Part shown: positions 55,684 through 64,000 of the stretch, piece after piece | How the letters are laid out: the number at the start of each line of letters is the position of its first letter | How positions within the stretch are numbered: the stretch's first letter is position 1 | Source of the DNA: Brachypterus glaber | Taxonomy: Eukaryota > Arthropoda > Insecta > Coleoptera > Kateretidae | Reading direction: 5' to 3' | Assembly: GCA_958510825.1 (NCBI GenBank) | Contig: OY294047.1 | Coordinates: forward strand, 51,939,365 to 52,003,364 | DNA: 64,000 bases | Position numbers and translations under genes: made by a program | The notes under the pieces: model-generated | What the model saw: the letters and a program-made list of their open reading frames with translations, nothing else | What the model was told of the DNA's origin: nothing | Database searches by the model: none

Positions 55684-56404
55684 AACGGGGAGGCGAACTT
55701 TAGACACGTAACGTATTTCTTCACGGCTTGTTTTAATTCTTAAATGCTTAAAAAATTCTCTCTGGCCCCCCCAGCGAGATATATTCATAGAAATACCCTC
55801 AAAATTGTATTTTTGGTGAAAGCGCAATTTTTTTCCTTGTGGATGCCCCCCCTTAAAATGAAATAAATCCGCCCCTGTCTGTGTATAAACTAAGTTTGTA
55901 AATTCTTTGGCTTACAATGTATGTAAATTACATAATGGATTCCGCACTATTAAAACCCATAGTAAAGTTCAAAGTTTATGACGCATTATAAAGTTATAAA
56001 ATTTGGTTTTACTACAAAGTCCTTTATAACTAAATTCCTACGTAAATGGGCCAAAAATGTAACAAGTTACTATCAAAGTAACGTAAAGGTATAGTACACA
56101 CAGAAAAATAATTAAGTACTTAAAATAAGTACGTATTATTCAGATCAAGTGTCTCAAAATTCTTGAGACACTTGAGTCGAAAGTATGTCCGTTAAATTAA
56201 ATGTTTTACTCGATTAAAGTTGAATACATATCTAACTTAGATCAAGAGGTAAAAACTTGAATTAAATTAAATTACATTGAAGTTTCATGATATGCAAGAA
56301 GAAATGGATAAATAGAATCTTCTAGATTCTATTGGCTGACGTTTTACCGCATGTAAGACTTGTCTAATGTTGGACCACTTCTAAACCGCACAAAAAAGTA
56401 ATAG
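55684..56404. other. Unassigned stretch
   Basis: A small hairpin AAGTGTCTCAAAATTCTTGAGACACTT lies at 56146-56174. Otherwise nothing recognised. Confidence 0.4.
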
Positions 56405-56737
56405 ATAATAGTTATTTATGGTACTAGTGGGTAAAGTAAGAAGTAATAAAATTAACCTGCGAGGCGTTAGCCAAGCAGGTTAATTTTCGAGAGGGCAATA
56501 TCGGTTTACCCATGAGTGCCAGACAAGGTTTTATCCAATAAATAGCTTAGAAATTCATATTTTTATTAAAAATTATAATGACATTTACAAGAAAATAATT
56601 TGATAAGTGACAGTTGAGTGGGTAAAATAAATAATTATTCACTCAATAAAGTAAAAGCCACGCGGGGGTTATTATTGAGTTTATCTATTTAAAATAAAGC
56701 TGGTAATTGTCTTAGTATCTGTATGTATTGGATAAAC
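56405..56737 (+). repeat. Dispersed repeat of about 320 bp, copy 2
   Basis: Matches 19371-19690 nearly throughout. The junction differs near 56440: AGAAGTAATAAAATTAACCTGCGAGGCG replaces ATATATTGC of copy 1, giving a hairpin AACCTGCGAGG / CAGGTTAATTTTC. Confidence 0.75.
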
Positions 56738-56740
56738 TAC

Positions 56741-57008
56741 TTTTTCCTAAGACCTAGTTAGTAGTTAGTGCCTATTTCCCACCCGTTGCCTATGACAAGG
56801 GTTGGAAAGTGACAATTAGTTGATTTTACATATCTGCTGTCAGAAAATTGCCAAACTAATTTTAAAATAATTTTTGGGTTTTTTGGATGTTAGGTGTTAG
56901 GTCGTAGCAAAAATAGTATACGCACCTTGACGCAAACCATTTCAGTGCACATCGAGTGCTTTTTTTACTCAGCTGCGCCTCATCAAAAAAAGCACTCTCG
57001 TGTACTAA
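56741..57008 (-). mobile_element. Dispersed repeat of about 275 bp, copy 2
   Basis: Reverse orientation of 45370-45643, directly abutting the preceding repeat. It has an extra ACTCAGCTGCGCCTCATC segment forming a hairpin around GAGTGC/GCACTC. Confidence 0.75.
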
Positions 57009-57334
57009 AAAAAAAAAAGTTCGCGTACTCGGTGCGTAATATCCTAATAAGTCAAAGCCACCATTGTAAAAATACAACATCTAACCATTTCTATTTATTT
57101 ATAGTAGCTACTTAGAAACAGTTTACATTTTGTGCAATATTGAAGCATATAAATTCTCTATTTAACGCGATTCATGCGGTATTTATAAAGAGAATGCTAG
57201 ATTATGTAAGTATCTTTTTGTAACGATGTTGCTAACATTAGCTTTTTTAATTATTTTCGGAGTCCCAGAGGCGTTTTGTAGAAAACAGAAAAATCTAAGT
57301 ACCCATACTAGAATTAATTTTAATAACCGAATTA
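57009..57334. other. Unassigned stretch
   Basis: No recognised feature. Confidence 0.35.
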
Positions 57335-58010
57335 AATGTTTTTTCTGCGATAATATTGCAGAATAAATTCATTTTCTCTGTCTTAGTAACACAGAATTAA
57401 AGAAAGATTTAATTCTGTGATACTAAGACAGAATTAAATATTTACTGTGTGTTACTATCACAGAATTAAATATTTTCTGTGTTACTATCACAGAAATAAA
57501 TCATTTTCTATTTATTCTGTAATACTGATACATAATTAAATATTTTCTCTGTGTTACTAACACAGAAATAAATCTTTTTCTCTGTGTTACTATCACAGAA
57601 TTAAATAGTTTTCGCTCTGTTACTAACACAGAAATAAATCATTTTCTCTGTGTTACTATCACAGAATTAAATCATTTTCGCTGTGTTACTAACACCGAGA
57701 AAATATTTAACTCTGTGATAGTAACACAGAGAAAAAGATTTATTTCTGTGTTAGTAACACAGAGAAAATATTTAATTCTGTATTAGTATTACAGAATAAA
57801 TAGAAAATGATTTATTTCTGTGATAGTAACACAGAGAAAATATTTAATTCTGTCTTAGTATCACAGAATTAAATCTTTCTTTAATTCTGTGTTACTAAGT
57901 CAGAGAAAATAAATTTATTCTGCAATATTGTCGCAGAAAAAACATTTAAATCGGTGTTAGTAACAACGAATTAAATATTTACTCTGAGGTAGTATTACAG
58001 AATTAAATCT
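57335..58010. repeat. Palindrome composed of tandem mini-palindromes
   Basis: The unit of about 40 bases contains CTGTGTTACTAACACAG (a perfect palindrome about a central C) or CTGTGTTACTATCACAG, followed by AATTAAATCATTTTCT or AAATAAATCTTTTTCT. Around sixteen units are present. The left half (57335 to about 57680) and right half (to about 57955) are also mirror images of each other, including odd units such as TCTGCGATAATATTGCAGAA. A tail to 58010 continues the unit pattern. Confidence 0.85.
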
Positions 58011-58042
58011 CATTTAAAAAAGTAATTATTATGTCCCTTCTA

Positions 58043-58467
58043 CACGGAAAAAAAATTATAGCTAGGATCGCTATAACACACATACCAAGCAAATTATAAT
58101 CGCTTATTATATAAATACAAGGCTTTCTCTTACAATTATGGCAGTCAGTGTAAAAATTTATATGAAATACTTTAATTGTTTAGTGAATAATAAAATATAA
58201 CAAATAGTATGGCATTTATAGCTTAAATAGATTTAATTATTGTCCGTGCTAATAATTTTTATAATATAATAAAATTTCTGTAAATTTATAATAGTGCCTG
58301 TAATAAATATAATCGTGTCTGTAATATATATATAATCGTTTCCAATTTATTTTTAACATTATTAGTTATTGTGTCCCTTATAATCTATAGCTTAAATCAC
58401 TATAATTTGCCACTGTTACCAAATATCTTATAATGTATAGCGCAGAGCCCACTAATTTCTTTCCGTG
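58043..58467 (+). mobile_element. CACGG MITE, copy 4
   Basis: 425 bp with TA on both sides (58041-58042, 58468-58469). GGATCGCTAT replaces GGAGCGCTAT and one TA unit is added near 58330. It landed just beyond the palindrome array. Confidence 0.9.
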
Positions 58468-58469
58468 TA

Positions 58470-58914
58470 CGCCTTCGTAGAATGCAGTCATTAAAAAAAT
58501 AGGTTTAAAAATAACTTTATTCAAAATGGAGATTTTTTTTTAAGTCTAAGTAACAACATTACATAAAGTAAAAGTTACGGTCATAGTAATGTTTCAATGG
58601 TATGGTATTACGCACTTTTATGTTTCTATGGTAAAATATAAATGAATATTAAAAAAAAGTAATATGCATAGCAATGTTCGTAATTAAGGAAAGTTGATGA
58701 TCTCTTCCGCCGTGGCAACAGGAAGGATACAAATCAAAACTTTATATATAATTATTTCTTTTGCCGGGAATGCTTGAACGCTTTTCGTAGTTCTTCCTTT
58801 CATGAAAAAATGTTTAATAACCAAGTATATGCATGCAAAGCTTTTTTATTATACAGTGGCCTTAGACTAACCTACCCTAAGTCACAATTAATCAGAAACT
58901 ATTATTATTATTAA
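58470..58914. other. Unassigned stretch
   Basis: No recognised feature. Confidence 0.35.
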
Positions 58915-59046
58915 TTTATCAATAATAAACCAATTTTTACTGGTGTTCCACAAGGAACAGTACTTGGTCCGTTGTTGTTTATCGTTTTCACCAATGATAT
59001 TGTTAAACACATTAAATCTATCAACTTCATCGAAATATTTTTATGA
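58915..59046 (+). pseudogene. Non-LTR reverse transcriptase fragment
   Basis: The plus-strand frame reads NNKPIFTGVPQGTVLGPLL, then FIVFTNDIVKHIKS and stops at TGA 59044-59046. GVPQG-x-VLGPLLF followed by an NDI about six residues later is the signature of the finger/palm block just upstream of the FADD catalytic motif in LINE reverse transcriptases. The FADD box itself is absent: homology fades into AT-rich sequence about 15 codons after NDI. No start codon and no other domain remain, so this is a short dead fragment. Confidence 0.8.
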
Positions 59047-59079
59047 CTTTAACTTATATTTTAGAAATATTTTTATTTT

Positions 59080-59300
59080 GGAAATATATTTTTTTATATC
59101 AACAAGTTGTGTAATTGCTATTACTTTCCTCAAGGAAAGTTCTGCGTAAAAAAATAATAAATAAATATTTTAATTTTCAAGAAATGGTGACCACTGACCA
59201 CGATAACGAGAACGCTTTAAGATAAAGACTTAAAACTTGGACCAGTGGTTCCTTATCCAGTTCTAGTATGTGAGTTTTTTTGGTTCAAATAGGGATAGGG
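59080..59300 (+). repeat. Microsatellite-associated repeat fragment
   Basis: TTCCTCAAGGAAAGTTCTGCG, CGATAACGAGAACGCTTTAAG, AAACTTGGACCAGTGGTTCC and ATAGGGATAGGG follow the same order as 9200-9450. Confidence 0.55.
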
Positions 59301-59597
59301 TACTTTAACTTTTTGCGCTTTTTTACGTTCATATAATCGATGATTGATCTCATTTTCGCACATATTAATAAAACATCGTAATATATAAGATTAAAATTAT
59401 TAGCAAGCGTGCACACATTGCGTATCCAAGAGTGGACTCTGCGCGTATCTCGCGGCAGATGCGACAACCACCTTTTGCCCGGTGCGTTAATTTGTGGATG
59501 ATGAGGGCACCTGTCAAGCTAAGAAAAAGGGTCGTTCCACAAAAAGAATCGAACTACAAAACTTAACCTTTTTTTGTGATTTTATGCAAAATCCAAG

Positions 59598-59695
59598 GGA
59601 CTAAACTGGCTGTTATAGTCCCGCTGCATGAGTGTTTCCTGAGCGAGAGCAGCGAGCGAGGGAAACATAAATGGATGGGACTAAAACAGCCACGT
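59598..59695. repeat. Hairpin with GC-rich centre
   Basis: GGGACTAAACTGGCTGTTAT and ATGGGACTAAAACAGCC flank GTTTCCTGAGCGAGAGCAGC / GAGCGAGGGAAAC. Partly direct, partly inverted. Confidence 0.5.
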
Positions 59696-60211
59696 TTAGA
59701 GGTATATACAGTGTTTTTTGCATGACCAAACATAATTTAGGTAGGTAGATAAAATTTAAATTTAAAGCCATGCGTCTAAAATCGGGTGTTTTATTTTCGT
59801 AATTTAATCGCGAAAAGTCAGTTTCACGGCTATCGCTATTTCAACTGTTTTTTAACATGGTTGACACAAACGTCTGCTCGAAAAAATGGACGAAGACGAT
59901 AAATTTTAAATAATTTAAGCAATGTTATTTTTAAAGGTTTTGTTTAAAATCAAATAAATTCGTTTGAATCGCTTACAAAACATCACCAAACCTAATTTTT
60001 GTACCACTAAAGTAGTATGTACATTTGAAAATATATTTGTCATTTATTTTGGAATGACCCGAGCTTAAAGACACTGTATTCTAAGGAAATGGGATGATGG
60101 TGACCACGGGAGAACAGGTGGATTTGGCCATTTTACACTGAAATATATCGTAAATATTAAATGCCAATCATGTTTTATATTTTCTTTATATTTTGTGTAA
60201 AATATGATTGC
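59696..60211. other. Unassigned stretch
   Basis: No recognised feature. Confidence 0.35.
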
Positions 60212-60363
60212 TTAAGGCCTATCCAGAAGCTTGCATAAGACCATAAAACATAAGAATGCGATTCCGTGATTGGCTTACAAGATACATGACGGCACATCAA
60301 GCGAAACACTGCATCGCATTCTTATGTATTATGCGCTTTATGCGAGGGTGAGGATATGTCCTT
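60212..60363 (+). mobile_element. TTAA-type palindromic MITE, single unit
   Basis: TTAAGGCCTATCCAGAAGC at the left and TGCGAGGGTGAGGATATGTC at the right. One unit of the composite at 8293-8639, with a damaged right end. Confidence 0.75.
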
Positions 60364-60459
60364 ATTTCGGCTCTTTACTTTGAAGAAAAATAAGTTTTAT
60401 CACTACCAACTAGGTAAGTTGAAATTACTTAATCAAAAAGTCGACAGTAATTATGGGAG

Positions 60460-60690
60460 GTGTTCATAGCAAGCCTACTAGCGTGAGTTCGATTCTCACT
60501 GGCGCCGATTTGCCTTTTTCAGTTAATTAATAATTGAAATTTGGCGAAGGCGATAAGTGAAACGGACACTCCCTATAAACTGGTTCGAAAATCAGTATAA
60601 GCCGGTGGTTCCCTCTACTACTAGCCCACACAAGTCCTGGACTTAGGGGAAGCTTAATTAAGTAGAATAGTACGAGGTTAAAAAAAAAGC
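60460..60690 (+). mobile_element. tRNA-derived SINE, copy 3
   Basis: GCGTGAGTTCGATTCTCACT, GGCGCCGATTTGCC and the body to AGTACGAGGTTAAAAAAAA. As in copy 1 the box A half is missing. The tail is an A run, not (TGTAA)n. Confidence 0.8.
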
Positions 60691-60956
60691 CAAATGGAAA
60701 GTACTATATCGAGCACACTTAGCGATGGATAAAGTCAATACAAACAAAACCGTAACTAAAGACAAGGACACTAAGTGTGCAACACTTACCGCAGGGGGAC
60801 ATGTAGACACAAGACTAATATTTCAAATTTTATATAGTGATTCCATAAAAAAATGAATTATTGAATTGTCACACATATAAGTGTCAAAAATATTATTAAT
60901 AAAATAAGATTTTTACTCCTTGGTAGTGAGAAAAACGTAATGCCCTACTCGTAAGT
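60691..60956. other. Unassigned stretch
   Basis: No recognised feature. Confidence 0.35.
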
Positions 60957-61031
60957 TTTTTTCTGTCTTTGGTCGTGTTTATGGACCTCGGCTCCGCTTC
61001 GGTCCACAAAATACGACCTCACACAGAAAAA
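60957..61031. repeat. Hairpin with GC-rich loop
   Basis: TTTTTCTGT and GGTCGTGTTTATGGACC on the left pair with GGTCCACAAAATACGACC and ACAGAAAAA on the right around TCGGCTCCGCTTC. Confidence 0.65.
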
Positions 61032-61074
61032 TTCACTTACCTCTACTAGGTTAGGCGTAAATAACTATTTGAAA

Positions 61075-61240
61075 ACGTCGTCAGTCGTAAAAAAATTATG
61101 GCTGTCAGACAAACGGTATTTTTCTGTAGTAACATTAGAATCCTTTGAACTAAAGAATTCCAATTTTGACCACAGATTTTCCCTCAAAATTATCGGTTGA
61201 ATTTTGGTAAAAACCGGGTTAAAATAAGGGTAAATGCTAT
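61075..61240 (+). repeat. Microsatellite-associated repeat fragment
   Basis: GCTGTCAGACAAACGG, AATTCCAATTTTGACCACAG, TTTTGGTAAAAACCGGGTT and AAATAAGGGTAAA keep the family order. Confidence 0.45.
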
Positions 61241-61642
61241 TTTGTAACAATAAACTATATGAAAGAATATTATTTGGCAGCAATATTTTTTAAATAATCA
61301 AGGTTTGTGTGTTATTTTCTGTGCCTCATTAGTGCATTTATAATAACAATTTCTTTAAAATGTAATTAATTCAAGTAACCTTTGACATTAAAGAGAAGGA
61401 ATGTAACATCGCTCCTTCTATGCAACCTACAAATTCGATAAATCAACGTCCCTCCTTCGTAGAAAGTCAATTTAAATTAAAATTTATGTCGGAATCATCT
61501 TCATTTTCTTCAAAGTAGAATATCAATGTGCTTGGGCAATAAATCCTTTTAGATTCTACAAAAGCTCTTCGCAGTTTTGCGACTGGAAAAGTAGAAAACA
61601 TGGTTTTTTTTTCTAATAAGTATGATCCATCATACATATTTA
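61241..61642. other. Unassigned stretch
   Basis: GGAATGTAACATCGCTCC near 61400 is locally GC-balanced. Nothing recognised. Confidence 0.35.
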
Positions 61643-62033
61643 TTTATAGTATTATTAATTTGAGCCATTTCGCCTTAATGATTATTTATATCGATGAAAA
61701 ATCTAAAACAGAAAATAAAATAAAAGCGTTCTTATCAGGCGCACCTATCTCTAGATGCGCTGGTAAGGTATTGCGTTTAAAATAATACTTATCTGCTATA
61801 TCTTGTTTACCTAAAAAATATTATCATTGGTAAGGTATTGACTAATATTTTTTAGGTAAAAAAATATGGCAGATAAGTATTATTTTAAACGCAATACCTT
61901 ACCAGCGCATCTAGAGATAGGTGCGCCTGATAAGAACATTTTAATTTTATTTTCAGTTTTAGATTTTTTATCGATATAAATAATCATTGAGGCGAAATGG
62001 CTCAAATTAATAATACTATAAATATATATATAC
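61643..62033. repeat. Inverted pair of the 13158 repeat
   Basis: TTTATAGTATTATTAATTTG through GCGCTGGTAAGGTATTGCG occurs forwards (61643-61830) and backwards (61835-62033), meeting near ATATTATCATTGGTAAGG. The same unit is arranged in tandem at 13158-13860, so one family shows both tandem and inverted layouts. Confidence 0.75.
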
Positions 62034-62181
62034 GCCTCAAATAAATTATAGATTCTATACATATTGTTTAATTTATTTAAATTTTGACAAAAAGGGTTAT
62101 GAAATTTTTGAAATTATAAAAGTCAGCAACAACATCATTACATAAATTTACTTGATAGTGATTTTTCTAATGCTGGGTTAT

Positions 62182-62358
62182 AGAATAGTCTTTTTTTTAC
62201 GACTGCTTTAGAAAGTAAGCAAATACACACACTTTTTAGACACAGTGAATCCATTCTAGCTCTAGATACGGTATGAATATTCCGTATCAAGTGTTAGAAT
62301 GAGCACATGTAGTGCCATCTCTTGTTTATAAAAGTAAAGAAAACTGTAGCAAAATTAG

Positions 62359-62431
<73 letters not shown>

Positions 62432-62928
62432 CCATGAAATATTGAATAATTTAATGCAATTTAAAGTTTTGCGTTAAAATTACATAAAGTTTATTAGTTT
62501 TTCTTTATATTTAACCCAGTTTTTTATCAATTTAGTTCAAAAAATTAAAACTGCTCCATCTATTGTTAAATATTTAAACCTGATATCTGTCACAACAATG
62601 TGACATAACCTTCAATTTTTGCATTATAATATATAAATATGTGCTAAAATTAAATAAAAATCTTTTTAACTACTGCTTTGATAAAATTATCAAATAACAT
62701 TAATTGCTTTATTTAAAAATGTGTGTTTTGTTGCATTTACAGTGTCGAGTCACAAAAAAACATTGATTTTAACCTTGTTCGCAGTTTAAAGCCAGACATT
62801 GTTTCATATTTGCAGTCGAAGAAAAAGTATAGTCTACAACACGTATGGAATAGTCATTCTTCGCTCGCGGACCCGCATACTCGCCTACCGGCTCGTATGA
62901 CATACTAGTTATAGAATATACTATTCTA
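62182..62928 (-). mobile_element. Four-copy repeat family, copy 4, with long TA run
   Basis: Reverse orientation: AGAATAGTC with TTTACGACTGCTTTAG at the left, to GTTATAGAATATACTATTCT at the right. Carries part of the GC-rich palindrome and, at 62362-62429, a (TA)n microsatellite. The plus-strand frame from 62723 repeats the peptide seen in the other copies. Confidence 0.8.
62362..62429. repeat. TA microsatellite, about 34 units
   Basis: 68 bases of uninterrupted TA/AT. At the same place in copy 2 (near 41828) there are about four units, and in copy 1 (near 39211) none. Confidence 0.95.
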
Positions 62929-63166
62929 AGAAAAAACTCTATATTAACATTGTCCTAAAAATGATTAGTTTTGGAGTTATGGGCATTCTCCCAGTGAAAT
63001 GAATAGCCACTACGAGCCTGTATACACTGAAATCAGGAGCAATTTTGCAGAATTTCTGCACGTTTTCCTCTGCACATTAAAGTAAACGGAGAAAATAATT
63101 AAGAAAATACCACACAGAGAAAAATGCAAGCAAAACAAAATTTTAAACTGGAAAATAATCGAAAGA

Positions 63167-63664
63167 ATTAGTAAGATTTAAAACTAAAGAAATTAACAAG
63201 AAAAGACCAATGGCGATTTCTCCCGTTAGATTAGACAGGGACAAAAGTTCTACCCAAAAAGGATAGAAGACATACATACACTCCCACTTCCACCCAACCA
63301 AACAAATTCTGTATTTGTTCTTTGTTGAACAAATACAATATTTACTTGGCCGGGCGAAAAGTGTAACTATATCATTTTTATTAAAGAAATTACTGGCGCC
63401 ATCTAAATTTTAGTAGAATTATCTTATTCTACAGATCCACATTAGCTATGTTCGTTCGTGCCGCTCAGTGCTACACTTTCCGGCCAACCAAATAAATACT
63501 GTATTTGTTGTATGAAAAACAAATACAGTATTAATTTGGTTGGCTGGAAAGTGTAGTACAAATGAGATAGAGATAGGGTAGACGTCTTTTGTTTCATAAT
63601 TCTAGTTGTAGAGAGCTCCATTAGTAAGATTTAAAACTAAAGAAATTAACAAGAAATGACCAAT
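63167..63664 (-). mobile_element. Two-hairpin element, copy 3, between 45-bp direct repeats
   Basis: The element proper is about 63209-63622 (AATGGCGATTTCTCCCG to GAGAGCTCCATT) with both hairpins intact. The 45 bases at 63167-63211 and 63620-63664 are the same except for one base (ATTAGTAAGATTTAAAAC to GACCAAT). The direct repeats include the element's own AAT/ATT edges. Confidence 0.85.
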
Positions 63665-64000
63665 TAAAACATTCTAACTTTAAATTAAATTTTTAATCCT
63701 ACTTTTCAAAAAACTATTTCCAAAATATATTCTATATATAATACACAATTTCCCTATTATACAGTAATTTTTACAGTCTCCTGTTTTAGTCCAAGTCTGC
63801 AGAAGGCCATGCCTTTTTTTGATTGCTAAAACCACCTGTTATTATAGATTCTAAAACAACCTACCAGCTGAGATTTGTTATTATAGATCGACCTGGATGT
63901 CTAAAAACAAAACGGTCCGGCCAGATAATTGTAGAAAAAGTCAAATTCACCTGTTACTTAAAGCCTGGGAATCTTCAGATAAATCTTAAGGGTGAGATAG
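63665..64000. other. Unassigned stretch at the window end
   Basis: ACCTGTTATTATAGATTCT and TTTGTTATTATAGATCGACC near 63833 and 63874 are a short direct repeat. No gene recognised. Confidence 0.4.

Noticed and set aside
13499..62062. Peptide similar to FLSGAPISRCAGKVLRLK in three or four places
   Set aside because: Same reasoning: conserved because the repeat is recent, with no start codon or domain context.
38697..62908. Peptide similar to SLKPYSVSYLQSKKKYSLQH found in four places
   Set aside because: It is the translation of one dispersed DNA repeat. Frames start and end at different points and are shifted between copies, so there is no sign of protein-level conservation.

Overview
The window looks like intergenic or heterochromatin-like DNA from an arthropod, most likely an insect (a beetle is a reasonable guess, not proven). 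It is strongly AT-rich and I can recognise no intact host gene, tRNA or rRNA. The recognisable coding matter consists of short relics of mobile elements: a Penelope-like GIY-YIG nuclease, three non-LTR retrotransposon fragments, C-terminal pieces of a Tc1/mariner-like transposase, a possible THAP-type first exon, and one coding-like frame I cannot identify. Everything else I can explain is dispersed, inverted or tandem repeat. This is a repeat annotation made by eye; identity levels were judged by reading, not computed.

Layout. 0-5.5 kb: hairpins, a LINE 3' end (3912-4249) and two back-to-back 5'-truncated Penelope-like copies (4408-5172). 5.5-15 kb: a two-hairpin element, HINE-like repeats with an internal CAGA microsatellite, a tRNA-derived SINE, a TTAA-flanked palindrome, microsatellite-associated repeats, and a 1.14-kb TIR element carrying a putative THAP exon (11490-12630). 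15-25 kb: a GC-rich block, tandem repeats, SINE and HINE copies, and a foldback that received two further insertions near 22 kb. 25-33 kb: a 1.43-kb mariner-derived foldback, several MITEs with legible target duplications, and a 154-bp element with an 8-bp duplication. 33-45 kb: MITEs, a Jockey/R1-like LINE 3' end, a 902-bp TA element, a roughly 100-bp tandem array. 45-64 kb: large foldbacks (46.8, 49.5, 50.3, 52.4, 57.3 kb), a reverse transcriptase scrap, and further copies of families seen earlier.

At least fourteen repeat families occur two or more times inside these 64 kb, so the region is a dense record of transposition. The most coherent hidden signal is a small RNA-like motif, CUGANGA / stem-loop / GAAACGU(C or U), which recurs at the ends of several unrelated-looking Penelope-type fragments and reads as a type I hammerhead ribozyme, intact-looking at 4460-4496 and 5084-5120 and decayed elsewhere. 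Other notable signals are four near-identical 391-425 bp MITEs bounded by TA or TG, a palindrome built from some sixteen small palindromes (57335-58010), a 45-bp direct duplication around one two-hairpin element (63167-63664), and a 34-unit TA microsatellite born inside one copy of a four-copy repeat.
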